Source: Xylocopa sonorina (lineage: Eukaryota; Arthropoda; Insecta; Hymenoptera; Apidae). Taken from it: 64,000 nucleotides of DNA. The notes under the pieces were generated by a model. It did no database searches. It was given only the letters and a program-made list of their open reading frames with translations, and was not told where the DNA came from. The translations under genes and the position numbers were made by a program. Of the stretch, positions 53,201 to 64,000 are shown piece after piece. Position 1 is the stretch's first letter. The number at the start of each line of letters is the position of its first letter. The DNA lies in contig NW_027490446.1 of the NCBI RefSeq assembly GCF_050948175.1, positions 62,001 through 126,000 on the forward strand, in the 5' to 3' direction.

Positions 53201-56200
53201 GCTATTTCCTAGCAAGGAAGTGTCGCATTTACATTCATTTGAATCGTAGACGAGGAATGCATAACACTTCGCAATGAATATTATATCTTACCATGAAACG
53301 TATATATGTGATGCGACATCTCGTTTTAAGAAGCATTTGAACTCTATTGCTTCGATACGTAGACATCTGTAAATGCTATTTCCTTGCAAGGAAGTGTCGC
53401 ATTTACATACTTTTAAAGTGAATGCGAGGTTTACATAACACTTCGCAATGAATATTATACCTTATCATGAAACATAGAAATGAGACACGATATCACGTTT
53501 TAAGAAGCACTAGAACTCTATCCCTACGATACGTAAACATCTGCAAACGCTATTTCCTAGCAAGGAAGAGTCGCATTTACATTCATTTGAATCGTAGACG
53601 AGGAATGCATAACACTTCGCAATGAATAATATATCTTATCATGCAACATAGTAATGAGATGCGATATCGCGTTTTAAGAAGCATTAGAACTCTATTGCTA
53701 CGATACGTAGACATCTGCAAACGCTATTTCCTAGCCAGGAAGTGTCGCATTTACGTCCATTTCATTCGTAGACGAGGAATGCATAACACTTCGCAATGAA
53801 TATTATATCTTATCATGAAACATAGATATGAGATGCAACATCTCGTTTTAAGAAGCATTTGAACTACATTGCTTCGATACGTAGACAACTGCAAACGCTA
53901 TTTCCTTGCAAGGAAGTTTCGCATTTACATTCATTTGAAGTGTAGACGAGGAATACATAACACTTCGCAAATCGTATTATATCTTACCATGAAACATAGA
54001 AATGAGATGCGATATCGCGTTTTTAGAAGCATTAGAACTCTATTGCTACGATAGGTAGACATCGGCAAACGCTGTTTTCCTTGCAAGGAAGTGTCGCATT
54101 TACATTCATTTGAAGTGTAGACGAGGAATACATAAGACTTCGCAAATCATATTATATCCTACCATGAAACATAGAAATCAGATGCGATATCGCGTTTTGA
54201 GAAGCACTAGAACTCTATTGCTTCGATACGTAGACATCTGCAAACGCTATATCCTTGCAAGGAAGTGTTGCATTTACATTCATTTGAATCGTAGACGAGG
54301 AATGCATAACACTTCGCAATGAATATTATATCTTACCATGAAGCGAAGATATGAGATGCGATATCTCGTTTTAAGAATCATTTGAACTCTATTGCTTTGA
54401 TACGTAGACATCTGTAAATGCTATTTCCTCGCAAGGAAGTGTCGCATTTACATTCATTTGAATCGTAGACGAGGAATGCATAACAGTTCGCAATGAATAT
54501 TATATCTTATCATGAAACATAGATATGAGATGCGATATCTCTTTTTTAGAAGCATTTGAACTCTATCCCTACGATACGTAAACATCTGCAAACGCTATTT
54601 CCTTGCAAGAAAGTGTCGCATTTACATTCTTCTGAAGTGAATACGAGGTATACATAACACTTTACAATGAATATTATATCTTATCATGCAACATAGTAAT
54701 GAGATGCGATATCGCGTTCTAAGAAGCAATAGAACTCTATTGCTACGATACGTAGACATCTGAAAACGCTATTTCCTAGGAAGGAAGTGACGCATTTACG
54801 TCCATTTCATTCGTAGACGAGGAATGCATAACACTTCGCAATGAATATTATATCTTATCATGAAACATAGATATGAGATGCAATATCTCGTTTTAAGAAG
54901 CATTTGAACTACATTGCTTCGATACGTAGACAACTGCAAACGCTATTTCCTTGCAAGGAAGTGTCGCATTTACATTCATTTGAAGTGTAGACGAGGAATA
55001 CATAACACTTCGCAAATCGTATTATATCTTACCATGAAACATAGAAATGAGATGCGATATCGCGTTTTAAGAAGCATAAGAACTCTATTGCTTTGATACG
55101 TAGACATCTGCAAACGCTATTTCCTTGCAAGGAAGTGTCGCATTTACATTCTTCTGAAGTGAATACGAGGTATACATAACACATTACAATGAATATTATA
55201 TCTTATCATGCAACATAGTAATGAGATGCGATATCTCGTTTTAAGAAGCATTTGAACTCTATTGCTACGATACGTAAACATCTGTAAATGCTATTTCCTT
55301 GCAAGGAAGTGTCGCATTTACATACTTTTAAAGTGAATGCGAGGTTTACATAACACTTCGCAATGAATATTATACCTTATCATGAAGCATAGAAATGAGA
55401 CACGATATCACGTTTTCAGAAGCACTAGAACTCTATCCCTACGATACGTAAACATCTGCAAACGCTATTTCCTAGCAAGGAAGAGTCGCATTTACATTCA
55501 TTTGAATCGTAGACGAGGAATGCATAACACTTCGCAATGAATATTATATCTTACCATGAAACGTAGATATGAGATGCGATATCTCGTTTTAAGAAGCATT
55601 TGAACTCTATTGCTTCGATACTTAGACATCTGTAAGTGCTATTTCCTTGCAAGGAAGTGTCGCATTTACATTCATTTGAATCGTAGACGAGGAATGCATA
55701 ACACTTCGCAATGATTATTATATCTTATCATGAAACATAGATATGAGATGCGATATCTCGTTTTAAGAAGCATTTGAACTCTATTGCTTCGATACTTAGA
55801 CATCTGTAAATGCTATTTCCTTGCAAGGAAGTGTCGCATTTACATTCATTTGAATCGTAGACGAGGAATGCATAACAGTTCGCAATGAATATTATATCTT
55901 ATCATGAAAAATAGATATGAGATGCGATATCTCGTTTTAAGAAGCATTTGAACTCTATTGCTTCGATACGTAGGCATCTTCAAACGCTATTTCCTTGCAA
56001 GAAAGTGTCGCATTTACATTCTTCTGAAGTGAATACGAGGTATACATAACACTTTACAATGAATATTATATCTTATCATGCGACATAGTAATGAGATGCG
56101 ATATCGCGTTTTAAGAAGCATTAGAGCTCTATTGCTACGATACGTAGACATCTGCAAACGCTATTTCCTAGCAAGGAAGTGTCGCATTTACATTCATTTG

Positions 56201-56342
56201 AAGCGTAGGCGAGGAATACATAACACTTCGCAAATCATATTATATCTCACCATGAAACATAGAAATGAGATGCGATATCGCGTTTTAAGAAGCATTAGAA
56301 CTCTATTCCTACGATACGTAGACATCTGCAGACGCTATTGCC
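50252..56342 (+). repeat. 35-monomer (6.09-kb) higher-order unit, copy 1
   Basis: It matches 56343 onward at 6,091 bp (35 x 174 plus the 1-bp insertion near 54076) as far as about 53266. Markers: GTAGAGGAGGAATAC, GAAAGGAAGTGTTGCAATTAC, GAATTGTAGACG, ACAAAACATATT and AAATGAATCATAGG. The first part contains a near-tandem pair of the GTAGAGGAGG block at 50281 and 50629, and the block returns at 52369. Confidence 0.9.
54076..54077. other. 1-bp homopolymer insertion
   Basis: GCTGTTTTCCTTG stands where other monomers have GCTGTTTCCTTG. It shifts the downstream phase by +1. The insertion is absent from copy 2 of the 35-monomer unit only because that copy lacks these monomers. Confidence 0.8.
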
Positions 56343-59300
56343 TTGCAAGGAAGTGTCGCATTTACATTCATTTGAAGTGTAGAGGAGGAATACATGACAC
56401 TTCGCAAATCATATTATATCTTACCATGAAACATAGTAATGAGATGCGATATCGCGTTTTAAGAATCATAAGAACACTATTGCCACGATACGTAGACATC
56501 TGCAAACGCTATTTCTTTGAAAGGAAGTGTTGCAATTACATTCATTTGAAGTGTAGACGAGGAGTACATAACACTTCGCAAATCATATTGTATCTTACCA
56601 TGAAACGTAGAAATGAGATGCGATATCGCGTTTTAAGAAGCATTAGAATTCTATTGCTACGATAGGTAGACATCTGCAAACGCTATTTCCTTGCAGGGAA
56701 GTGTCGCATTTACATTCATTTGAAGTGTAGAGGAGGAATACATGACACTTCGCAAATCATATTATATCTTACCATGAAACATAGTAATGAGATGCGATAT
56801 CGCGTTTTAAGAATCATAAGAACCCTATTGCCACGATACGTAGACATCTGCAAACGCTATTTCTTTGAAAGGAAGTGTTGCAATTACATTCATTTGAATC
56901 GTAGACGAGGAATGCATAACACTTCGCAATGAATATTATATCTTACCATGAAACGAAGATATGAGATGCGATATCTCGTTTTAAGAATCATTTGAACTCT
57001 ATTGCTTTGATACGTAGACATCTGCAAACGCTATTTCCTTGCAAGGAAGTGTCGCATTTACATTCTTCTGAAGTGAATACGAGGTATACATAACACATTA
57101 CAATGAATATTATATCTTATCATGCAACATAGTAATGAGATGCGATATCGCGTTTTAAGAAGCATTAGAACTCTATTGCTACGATACGTAAACATCTGCA
57201 AACGTTATTTCCTAGCAAGGAAGTGTCGCATTTACATACTTTTAAAGTGAATGCGAGGATTACATAACACATCGCAATGACTATTATATCTTATCATGCA
57301 ACATAGTAATGAGATGCGATATCGCGTTTTAAGAAGCAATAGAACTCTATTGCTACGATACGTAGACATCTGCAAACGCTATTTCCTAGGAAGGAAGTGA
57401 CGCATTTACGTCCATTTCATTCGTAGACGAGGAATGCATAACACTTCGCAATGAATATTATATCCTACCATGAAACGAAGATATGAGATGCGATATCTCG
57501 TTTTAAGAATCATTTGAACTCTATTGCTTTGATACGTAGACATCTGTAAATGCTATTTCCTCGCAAGGAAGTGTCGCATTTACATTCATTTGAATCGTAG
57601 ACGAGGAATGCATAACAGTTCGCAATGAATATTATATCTTATCATGAAACATAGATATGAGATGCGATATCTCTTTTTTAGAAGCATTTGAACTCTATCC
57701 CTACGATACGTAAACATCTGCAAACGCTATTTCCTAGCAAGTTAGTGTCGCATTTACATTCATTTGAAGTGTAGACGAGGAATGCATAACACTTCGCAAT
57801 GAATATTATATCTTACCATGAAACATAGAAATGAGATGCGATATCACGTTTTAAGAAGCATTAGAACTCTATCCCTACGAAACATAAACATCTGCAAACG
57901 CTATTTTCTTGCAAGGAAGTGTCGCATTTACATTCTCCTGAAGTGAATACGAGGTATACATAACACTTTACAATGAATATTATATCTTATCATGCAACAT
58001 AGTAATGAGATGCGATATCGCTTTTTAAGAAGCATTAGAACTCTATTGCTGCGATACATAGACAACTGCAAACGCCATTTCCTTGCAAGGAATTGTCGCA
58101 TTTACATTCTTTTGAAATGAATCATAGGTATACATAACACTTCGCAATGAATACTATACCTTGTCATGAAACGTAGAAATGAGATGCGATATCTCGTTTT
58201 AAGAAGCATTTGAACTCTATTGCTTCGATACGTAGACATCTGTAAATGCTATTTCCTTGCAAGGAAGTGTCGCATTTACATACTTTTAAAGTGAATGCGA
58301 GGTTTACATAACACTTCGCAATGAATATTATACCTTATCATGAAGCATAGATATGAGACACGATATCACGTTTTAAGAAGCATTAGAATTCTATTGCTAC
58401 GATAGGTAGACATCTGCAAACGCTATTTCCTTGCAAGGAAGTGTCGCATTTACATTCATTTGAAGTGTAGAGGAGGAATACATGACACTTCGCAAATCAT
58501 ATTATATCTTACCATGAAACATAGTAATGAGATGCGATATCGCGTTTTAAGAATCATAAGAACCCTATTGCCACGATACGTAGACATCTGCAAACGCTAT
58601 TTCTTTGAAAGGAAGTGTTGCAATTACATTCATTTGAAGTGTAGACGAGGAGTACATAACACTTCGCAAATCATATTGTATCTTACCATGAAACATAGAA
58701 ATGAGATGCGATATCGCGTTTTAAGAAGCATTAGAATTCTACTGCTACGATAGGTAGACATCTGCAAACGCTATTTCCTTGCAAGAAAGTGTCGCATTTA
58801 CATTCATTTGAATTGTAGACGAGGAATACATAACACTTCACAAAACATATTATATCTTACCATGAAACATAGAAATGAATTGCGATATCGCGTTTTAAGA
58901 AGCCTTAGAAATCTATTGCTACGATACGTAGACATCTGCAAACGCTATTTCGTAGCGAGGAAGTGTCGCATTTACATTCATTTGAAGTGTAGACGAGGAA
59001 TACATGACACTTCGCAAATCATATTATATCTTACCATGAAACATAGGAATGGGATGCGATATCGCGTTTTAAGAAGCATTAGAAATCTATTGCTACGATA
59101 CGTAGACATCTGCAAACGCTATTTCCTTGCAAGGAAGTGTCGCATTTACATTCATTTGAAGTGTAGACGAGGAATACATAACACTTCGCAAATCATATTA
59201 TATCTTACCATGAAACATAGAAATGAGATGCGATATCGCGTTTTAAGAATCATAAGAACTCTATTGCTACGATACGTAGACATCTGCAAACGCTATTTCC

Positions 59301-61036
59301 TAGCAAGGAAGTGTCGCATTTACATTCATTTGAATCGTAGACGAGGAATGCATAACAGTTCGCAATGAATATTATATCTTATCATGAAACATAGATATGA
59401 GATGCGATATCTCTTTTTTAGAAGCATTTGAACTCTATCCCTACGATACGTAAACATCTGCAAACGCTATTTCCTTGCAAGAAAGTGTCGCATTTACATT
59501 CTTCTGAAGTGAATACGAGGTTTACATAACACTTTACAATGAATATTATATCTTATCATGCAACATAGTAATGAGATGCGATATCGCGTTCTAAGAAGCA
59601 ATAGAACTCTATTGCTACGATACGTAGACATCTGAAAACGCTATTTCCTAGGAAGGAAGTGACGCATTTACGTCCATTTCATTCGTAGACGAGGAATGCA
59701 TAACACTTCGCAATGAATATTATATCTTATCATGAAACATAGATATGAGATGCAATATCTCGTTTTAAGAAGCATTTGAACTACATTGCTTCGATACGTA
59801 GACAACTGCAAACGCTATTTCCTTGCAAGGAAGTGTCGCATTTACATTCATTTGAAGTGTAGACGAGGAATACATAACACTTCGCAAATCGTATTATATC
59901 TTACCATGAAACATAGAAATGAGATGCGATATCGCGTTTTAAGAAGCATAAGAACTCTATTGCTTTGATACGTAGACATCTGCAAACGCTATTTCCTTGC
60001 AAGGAAGTGTCGCATTTACATTCTTCTGAAGTGAATACGAGGTATACATAACACATTACAATGAATATTATATCTTATCATGCAACATAGTAATGAGATG
60101 CGATATCTCGTTTTAAGAAGCATTTGAACTCTATTGCTACGATACGTAAACATCTGCAAACGCTATTTCCTAGCAAGGAAGAGTCGCATTTACATTCATT
60201 TGAATCGTAGACGAGGAATGCATAACACTTCGCAATGAATATTATATCTTACCATGAAACGTAGATATGAGATGCGATATCTCGTTTTAAGAAGCATTTG
60301 AACTCTATTGCTTCGATACTTAGACATCTGTAAGTGCTATTTCCTTGCAAGGAAGTGTCGCATTTACATTCATTTGAATCGTAGACGAGGAATGCATAAC
60401 ACTTCGCAATGATTATTATATCTTATCATGAAACATAGATATGAGATGCGATATCTCGTTTTAAGAAGCATTTGAACTCTATTGCTTCGATACTTAGACA
60501 TCTGTAAATGCTATTTCCTTGCAAGGAAGTGTCGCATTTACATTCATTTGAATCGTAGACGAGGAATGCATAACAGTTCGCAATGAATATTATATCTTAT
60601 CATGAAAAATAGATATGAGATGCGATATCTCGTTTTAAGAAGCATTTGAACTCTATTGCTTCGATACGTAGGCATCTTCAAACGCTATTTCCTTGCAAGA
60701 AAGTGTCGCATTTACATTCTTCTGAAGTGAATACGAGGTATACATAACACTTTACAATGAATATTATATCTTATCATGCGACATAGTAATGAGATGCGAT
60801 ATCGCGTTTTAAGAAGCATTAGAGCTCTATTGCTACGATACGTAGACATCTGCAAACGCTATTTCCTAGCAAGGAAGTGTCGCATTTACATTCATTTGAA
60901 GCGTAGGCGAGGAATACATAACACTTCGCAAATCATATTATATCTCACCATGAAACATAGAAATGAGATGCGATATCGCGTTTTAAGAAGCATTAGAACT
61001 CTATTCCTACGATACGTAGACATCTGCAGACGCTAT
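56343..61036 (+). repeat. 35-monomer unit, copy 2, shortened by 8 monomers
   Basis: 56343-59357 follows copy 1 from 50252. At about 59357 the sequence jumps to the equivalent of about 54485, which drops 1,219 bp (7 monomers plus the 1-bp insertion). At about 60139-60156 it jumps from the equivalent of 55267 to 55441, which drops one monomer. It then follows copy 1 to 60776-61030 (offset 4,698 bp, 27 monomers). Confidence 0.88.
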
Positions 61037-64000
61037 TGCCTAGCATGGAAGTGTCGCATTTACATTCATTTGAATCGTAGACGAGGAATGCATAACACTT
61101 CGCAATGAATATTATATCTTATCATGAAACATAGATATGAGATGCAATATCTCGTTTTAAGAAGCATTTGAACTCTACTGCTACGATAGGTAGACATCTG
61201 CAAACGCTATTTCCTTGCCAGGAAGTGTCGCATTTACATTCATTTGAAGTGTAGACGAGGAATACATAACACTTCGCAAATCATATTATATCATACCATG
61301 AAACATAGAAATGAGATGCGATATCGCGTTTTAAGAAGCATTAGAACTCTACTGCTACGATACCTAGACATCTGCAGACGCTATTTCCTAGCAAGGAAGT
61401 GTCGCATTTACATTCTTCTGAAGTGAATACGAGGTATACATAACACTTTACAATGAATATTATATCTTATCATGAAACATACATATGAGATGCGATATCT
61501 CGTTTTAAGAAGCATTTGAACTCTATTGCTTCGATACTTAGACATCTGTAAATGCTATTTCCTTGCAGGGAAGTGTCGCATTTACATTCATTTGAATCGT
61601 AGACGAGGAATGCATAACAGTTCGGAGTGAATATTATATCTTATCATGAAACATAGATATGAGATGCGATATCTCGTTTTAAGAAGCATTAGAACTCTAT
61701 TGCTTCGATACTTAGACATCTGTAAATGCTATTTCCTTGCAGGGAAGTGTCGCATTTACATTCATTTGAATCGTAGACGAGGAATGCATAACAGTTCGCA
61801 GTGAATATTATATCTTATCATGAAACATAGATATGAAATGCGATATCTCGTTTTAAGAAGCATTTGAACTCTATTGCTTCGATACGTAGACATCTGTAAA
61901 CGCTATTTCCTTGCAAGGAAGTGTCGCATTTACATTCTTCTGAAGTGAATACGAGGTATACATAACACATTACAATGAATATTATATCTTATCATGCAAC
62001 ATAGTAATGAGATGCGATGTCGCGTTTTAAGAAGCATTAGAACTCTATTGCTACGATACGTAAACATCTGCAAACGTTATTTCCTAGCAAGGAAGTGTCG
62101 CATTTACATACTTTTAAAGTGAATGCGAGGAATACATAACACTTCGCAATGAATATTATACCTTATCATGAAACATAGAAGTGAGACACGATATCACGTT
62201 TTAAGAAGCACTAGAACTCTATCCCTACGATACGTAAACATCTGCAAACGCTATTTCCTAGCAAGGAAGTGTCGCATTTACATTCATTTGAATCGTAGAC
62301 GAGCAATGCATAACACTTCGCAATGAATATTATATCTTATCATGAAACATAAATATGAGATGCGATATCGCGTTTTAAGAATCATATGAACTCTATTGCT
62401 ACGATACGTAGACATCTGCAAGCGCTATTGTCCTTGCAAGGAAGTGTCGCATTTACATTTATCTGAATTGTGGACGAGGAAAACATAACACACTGCAAAT
62501 CATATTATATCTTACCATGAAACCTAGAAATGAGATGCAATATCGCGTTTTAGGAATCATAAGAACTCTATTGCTACGATACGTAGACATCTGCAAACGC
62601 AATTTCCTTGCAAGGAAGTGTCGCATTTACATTCATTTGAATTGTAGACGAGGAATGCATAACACTTCGCAATGAATATTATATCGTATCATGAAACACA
62701 GATATGAGATGCGATATCTCGTTTTAAGACGCATTTGAACTCTATTGCTTCGATACTTAGACATCTGTAAATGCTATTTCCTTGCAAGGAAGTGTCGCAT
62801 TTACATGCATTTGAATCGTACACGAGGAATGCATAACACTTCGCAATGAATATTATATCTTATCATGAAACATAGATATGAGATGAGATATCTCGTTTTA
62901 AGTAGCATTTGAACCCTATTGCTCCGATACGTAGACATCTGCAAACGCTATTTCCTTGCAAGGAAGTGTCGCATTTAGATTCATTTGAAGTGTAGACGAG
63001 GAATACATAACACTTCGCAAATCGTATTATATCTTACCATGAAACATAAATATGAGATGCGATATCGCGTTTTAAGAATCATATGAACTCTATTGCTACG
63101 ATACGTAGACATCTGCAATCGCTATTTCCTTGCAAGGAAGTGTCGCATTTACTTTCATTTGAAGTGTAGACGAGGAATACATAACACTTCGCAAGTCATG
63201 TTATATCTTACCATGAAACATAGATATGAGATGCAATATCTCGTTTTAAGAAGCATTTGAACTCTATTGCTTCGATACGTAAACATCTGCAAACGCTATT
63301 TCCTTGCAAGGAAGTGTCGCATTTAGATTCATTTGAAGTGTAGACGAGGAATACATAACACTTCGCAAATCGTATTATATCTTACCATGAAACATAGAAA
63401 TGAGATGCGATATCGCGTTTTAAGAAGCATTAGAACTCTATCCCTACGATACGTAAACATCTGCAAACGCTATTTCCTAGCAAGAAAGTGTCGCATTTAC
63501 ATTCTCCTGAAGTGAATACGAGGTATACATAACACTTTACAATGAATATTATATCTTATCATGCAACATAGCAATGAGATGCGATATCGCGTTTTAAGAA
63601 GCATTAGAACTCTATTGCTACGATACGTAGACATCTGCAAACGCTATTTCCTAGCAAGGAAGTGTCGCATTTACATTCATTTGAAGTGTAGACGAGGAAA
63701 GCAATAACACCTCGCAGTGAATATTACATCTTATCATGAAACATAGAAATGAGATGCGGTTTCTCGTTTTAAGAAGCAATTGAACTCTAGTGCTTCGATA
63801 CGTAGACATCTGCAAACGCTATTTCCTAGCAAGGAAGTGTCGCATTTACATGCGTCTGAATCGTAGACGAGGAATGCATAACACTTCGCAATGTATATTA
63901 TATCTTATCATGAAACATAGATATGAGATGCGATATCTCGTTTTAAGAAGCATTTGAACTCTATTGCTTCGATACGTAGACATCTGCAAACGCCATTTCC
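61037..64000 (+). repeat. Type B/C monomers at the right edge, no long higher-order copy seen
   Basis: About 17 monomers. A local one-monomer duplication is visible at about 61490-61840 (TGCAGGGAAGTG with ACAGTTCGGAGTG, then ACAGTTCGCAGTG). Two 1-bp insertions occur: G near 62430 (GCTATTGTCCTTG) and A near 63703 (GCAATAACACC). Stop-rich monomers dominate. The array continues past the window end. Confidence 0.8.

Larger units (their letters stand above)
1..64000 (+). repeat. 174-bp satellite DNA array, about 367.9 monomers, single orientation
   Basis: The phase mark ATGAAACATAG recurs at 65, 239, 413 and so on, every 174 bp, to 63910. The net phase change over 367 periods is -13 bp, fully accounted for by 12 small indels listed separately. 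Monomers are head-to-tail on the + strand; I found no inverted block and no unique sequence. Consensus composition is 32 C and 31 G in 174 bases (36% GC). Known biology: uniform arrays near nucleosome length with higher-order repeats are typical of eukaryotic centromeric or pericentromeric heterochromatin. Centromere function itself is inference. The family is not one I recognise. This entry also answers what the gene-free stretches hold: satellite throughout. Confidence 0.98.
49600..64000 (+). repeat. Divergent right-hand domain rich in type B and C monomers
   Basis: Type B monomers have GAATCGTAGACGAGGAATGC, CGCAATGAATATTATATC, GAAACATAGATATGAG, ATATCTCGTTTT and CATTTGAAC. Type C monomers have ATACTTTTAAAGTGAATGCG, TTATACCTTATC and GACACGATATCACG. 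A third form has CTTCTGAAGTGAATACG with CATGCAACATAGTAATGAG. Open frames are short because CAATGA and TTTGA supply stops. Type B is interspersed throughout the window but becomes the majority here. Confidence 0.85.

Noticed and set aside
1..64000. CRISPR array
   Set aside because: The repeat unit is 174 bp with no short conserved repeat separated by unique spacers; the whole unit is conserved.
1..64000. Human-type alpha satellite (171 bp) or a CENP-B box
   Set aside because: Unit length is close but the sequence is not recognisable as alpha satellite. The nearest match to the CENP-B box core is CTTCGCAAATC, which lacks the required A and CGGG positions.
1..64000. Tandem gene family, rDNA, histone or tRNA cluster
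   Set aside because: The 174-bp unit is too short, and no rRNA, tRNA or histone sequence is recognisable.
1..64000. Bacterial promoters, ribosome binding sites and terminators
   Set aside because: A/T-rich strings such as TATTATAT recur in every monomer, so chance matches carry no weight, and the context is eukaryotic satellite.

Overview
The whole 64-kb window is one tandem satellite-DNA array. The unit is a 174-bp monomer of about 36% GC, and every copy I examined points the same way. Base 1 falls at monomer position 109 if position 1 is the G of GAAACATAG, and base 64000 falls at position 89. Between the first and last complete phase marks (67 and 63912) there are 367 periods minus 13 bp. 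I can place 12 small indels that sum to exactly -13, so no foreign insertion, inversion or gene is needed to explain any part of the window. I see no credible protein-coding gene, RNA gene, transposon, CRISPR array, origin or terminator.

The organism is a eukaryote, because arrays of this length, unit size and higher-order structure are typical of centromeric or pericentromeric heterochromatin. The unit is close to a nucleosome repeat in length. The consensus keeps 9 CpG per 174 bp, about 1.6 times the number its base composition predicts. That argues against heavy CpG methylation and fits an invertebrate such as an insect better than a vertebrate, but I cannot name the species. I recognise no match to human alpha satellite or to another named family.

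Layout: (1) 0-7.2 kb holds common (type A) monomers, including a 2,610-bp (15-monomer) block present twice in tandem with no difference seen where I compared. (2) 7.2-19.2 kb is a patchwork of copied segments at offsets of 6,438, 7,656 and 2,262 bp, with two islands of divergent monomers and a third small island (9.95-10.44 kb) that belongs to the right-hand family. (3) 19.3-22.6 kb contains seven of the twelve indels, all one base in homopolymers, which suggests residual consensus error. (4) 22-42 kb is built from blocks repeated at 3,306, 7,482, 2,610 and 8,700 bp. (5) 43-49.3 kb has local tandem 8-monomer and 7-monomer higher-order repeats. (6) 49.6-64 kb is a more divergent domain rich in type B and C monomers, organised as a 35-monomer (6.09-kb) unit whose second copy has lost 7 monomers and then 1 monomer.

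Because 174 is 3 x 58, any stop-free reading frame stays open from monomer to monomer. This produces chains of Arg/Lys-rich open frames of up to 360 codons, which I judge to be artefacts of the repeat. The most interesting sequence property is that each monomer carries several short perfect or near-perfect dyad symmetries, and the two main monomer types keep a dyad at the same place with different bases.
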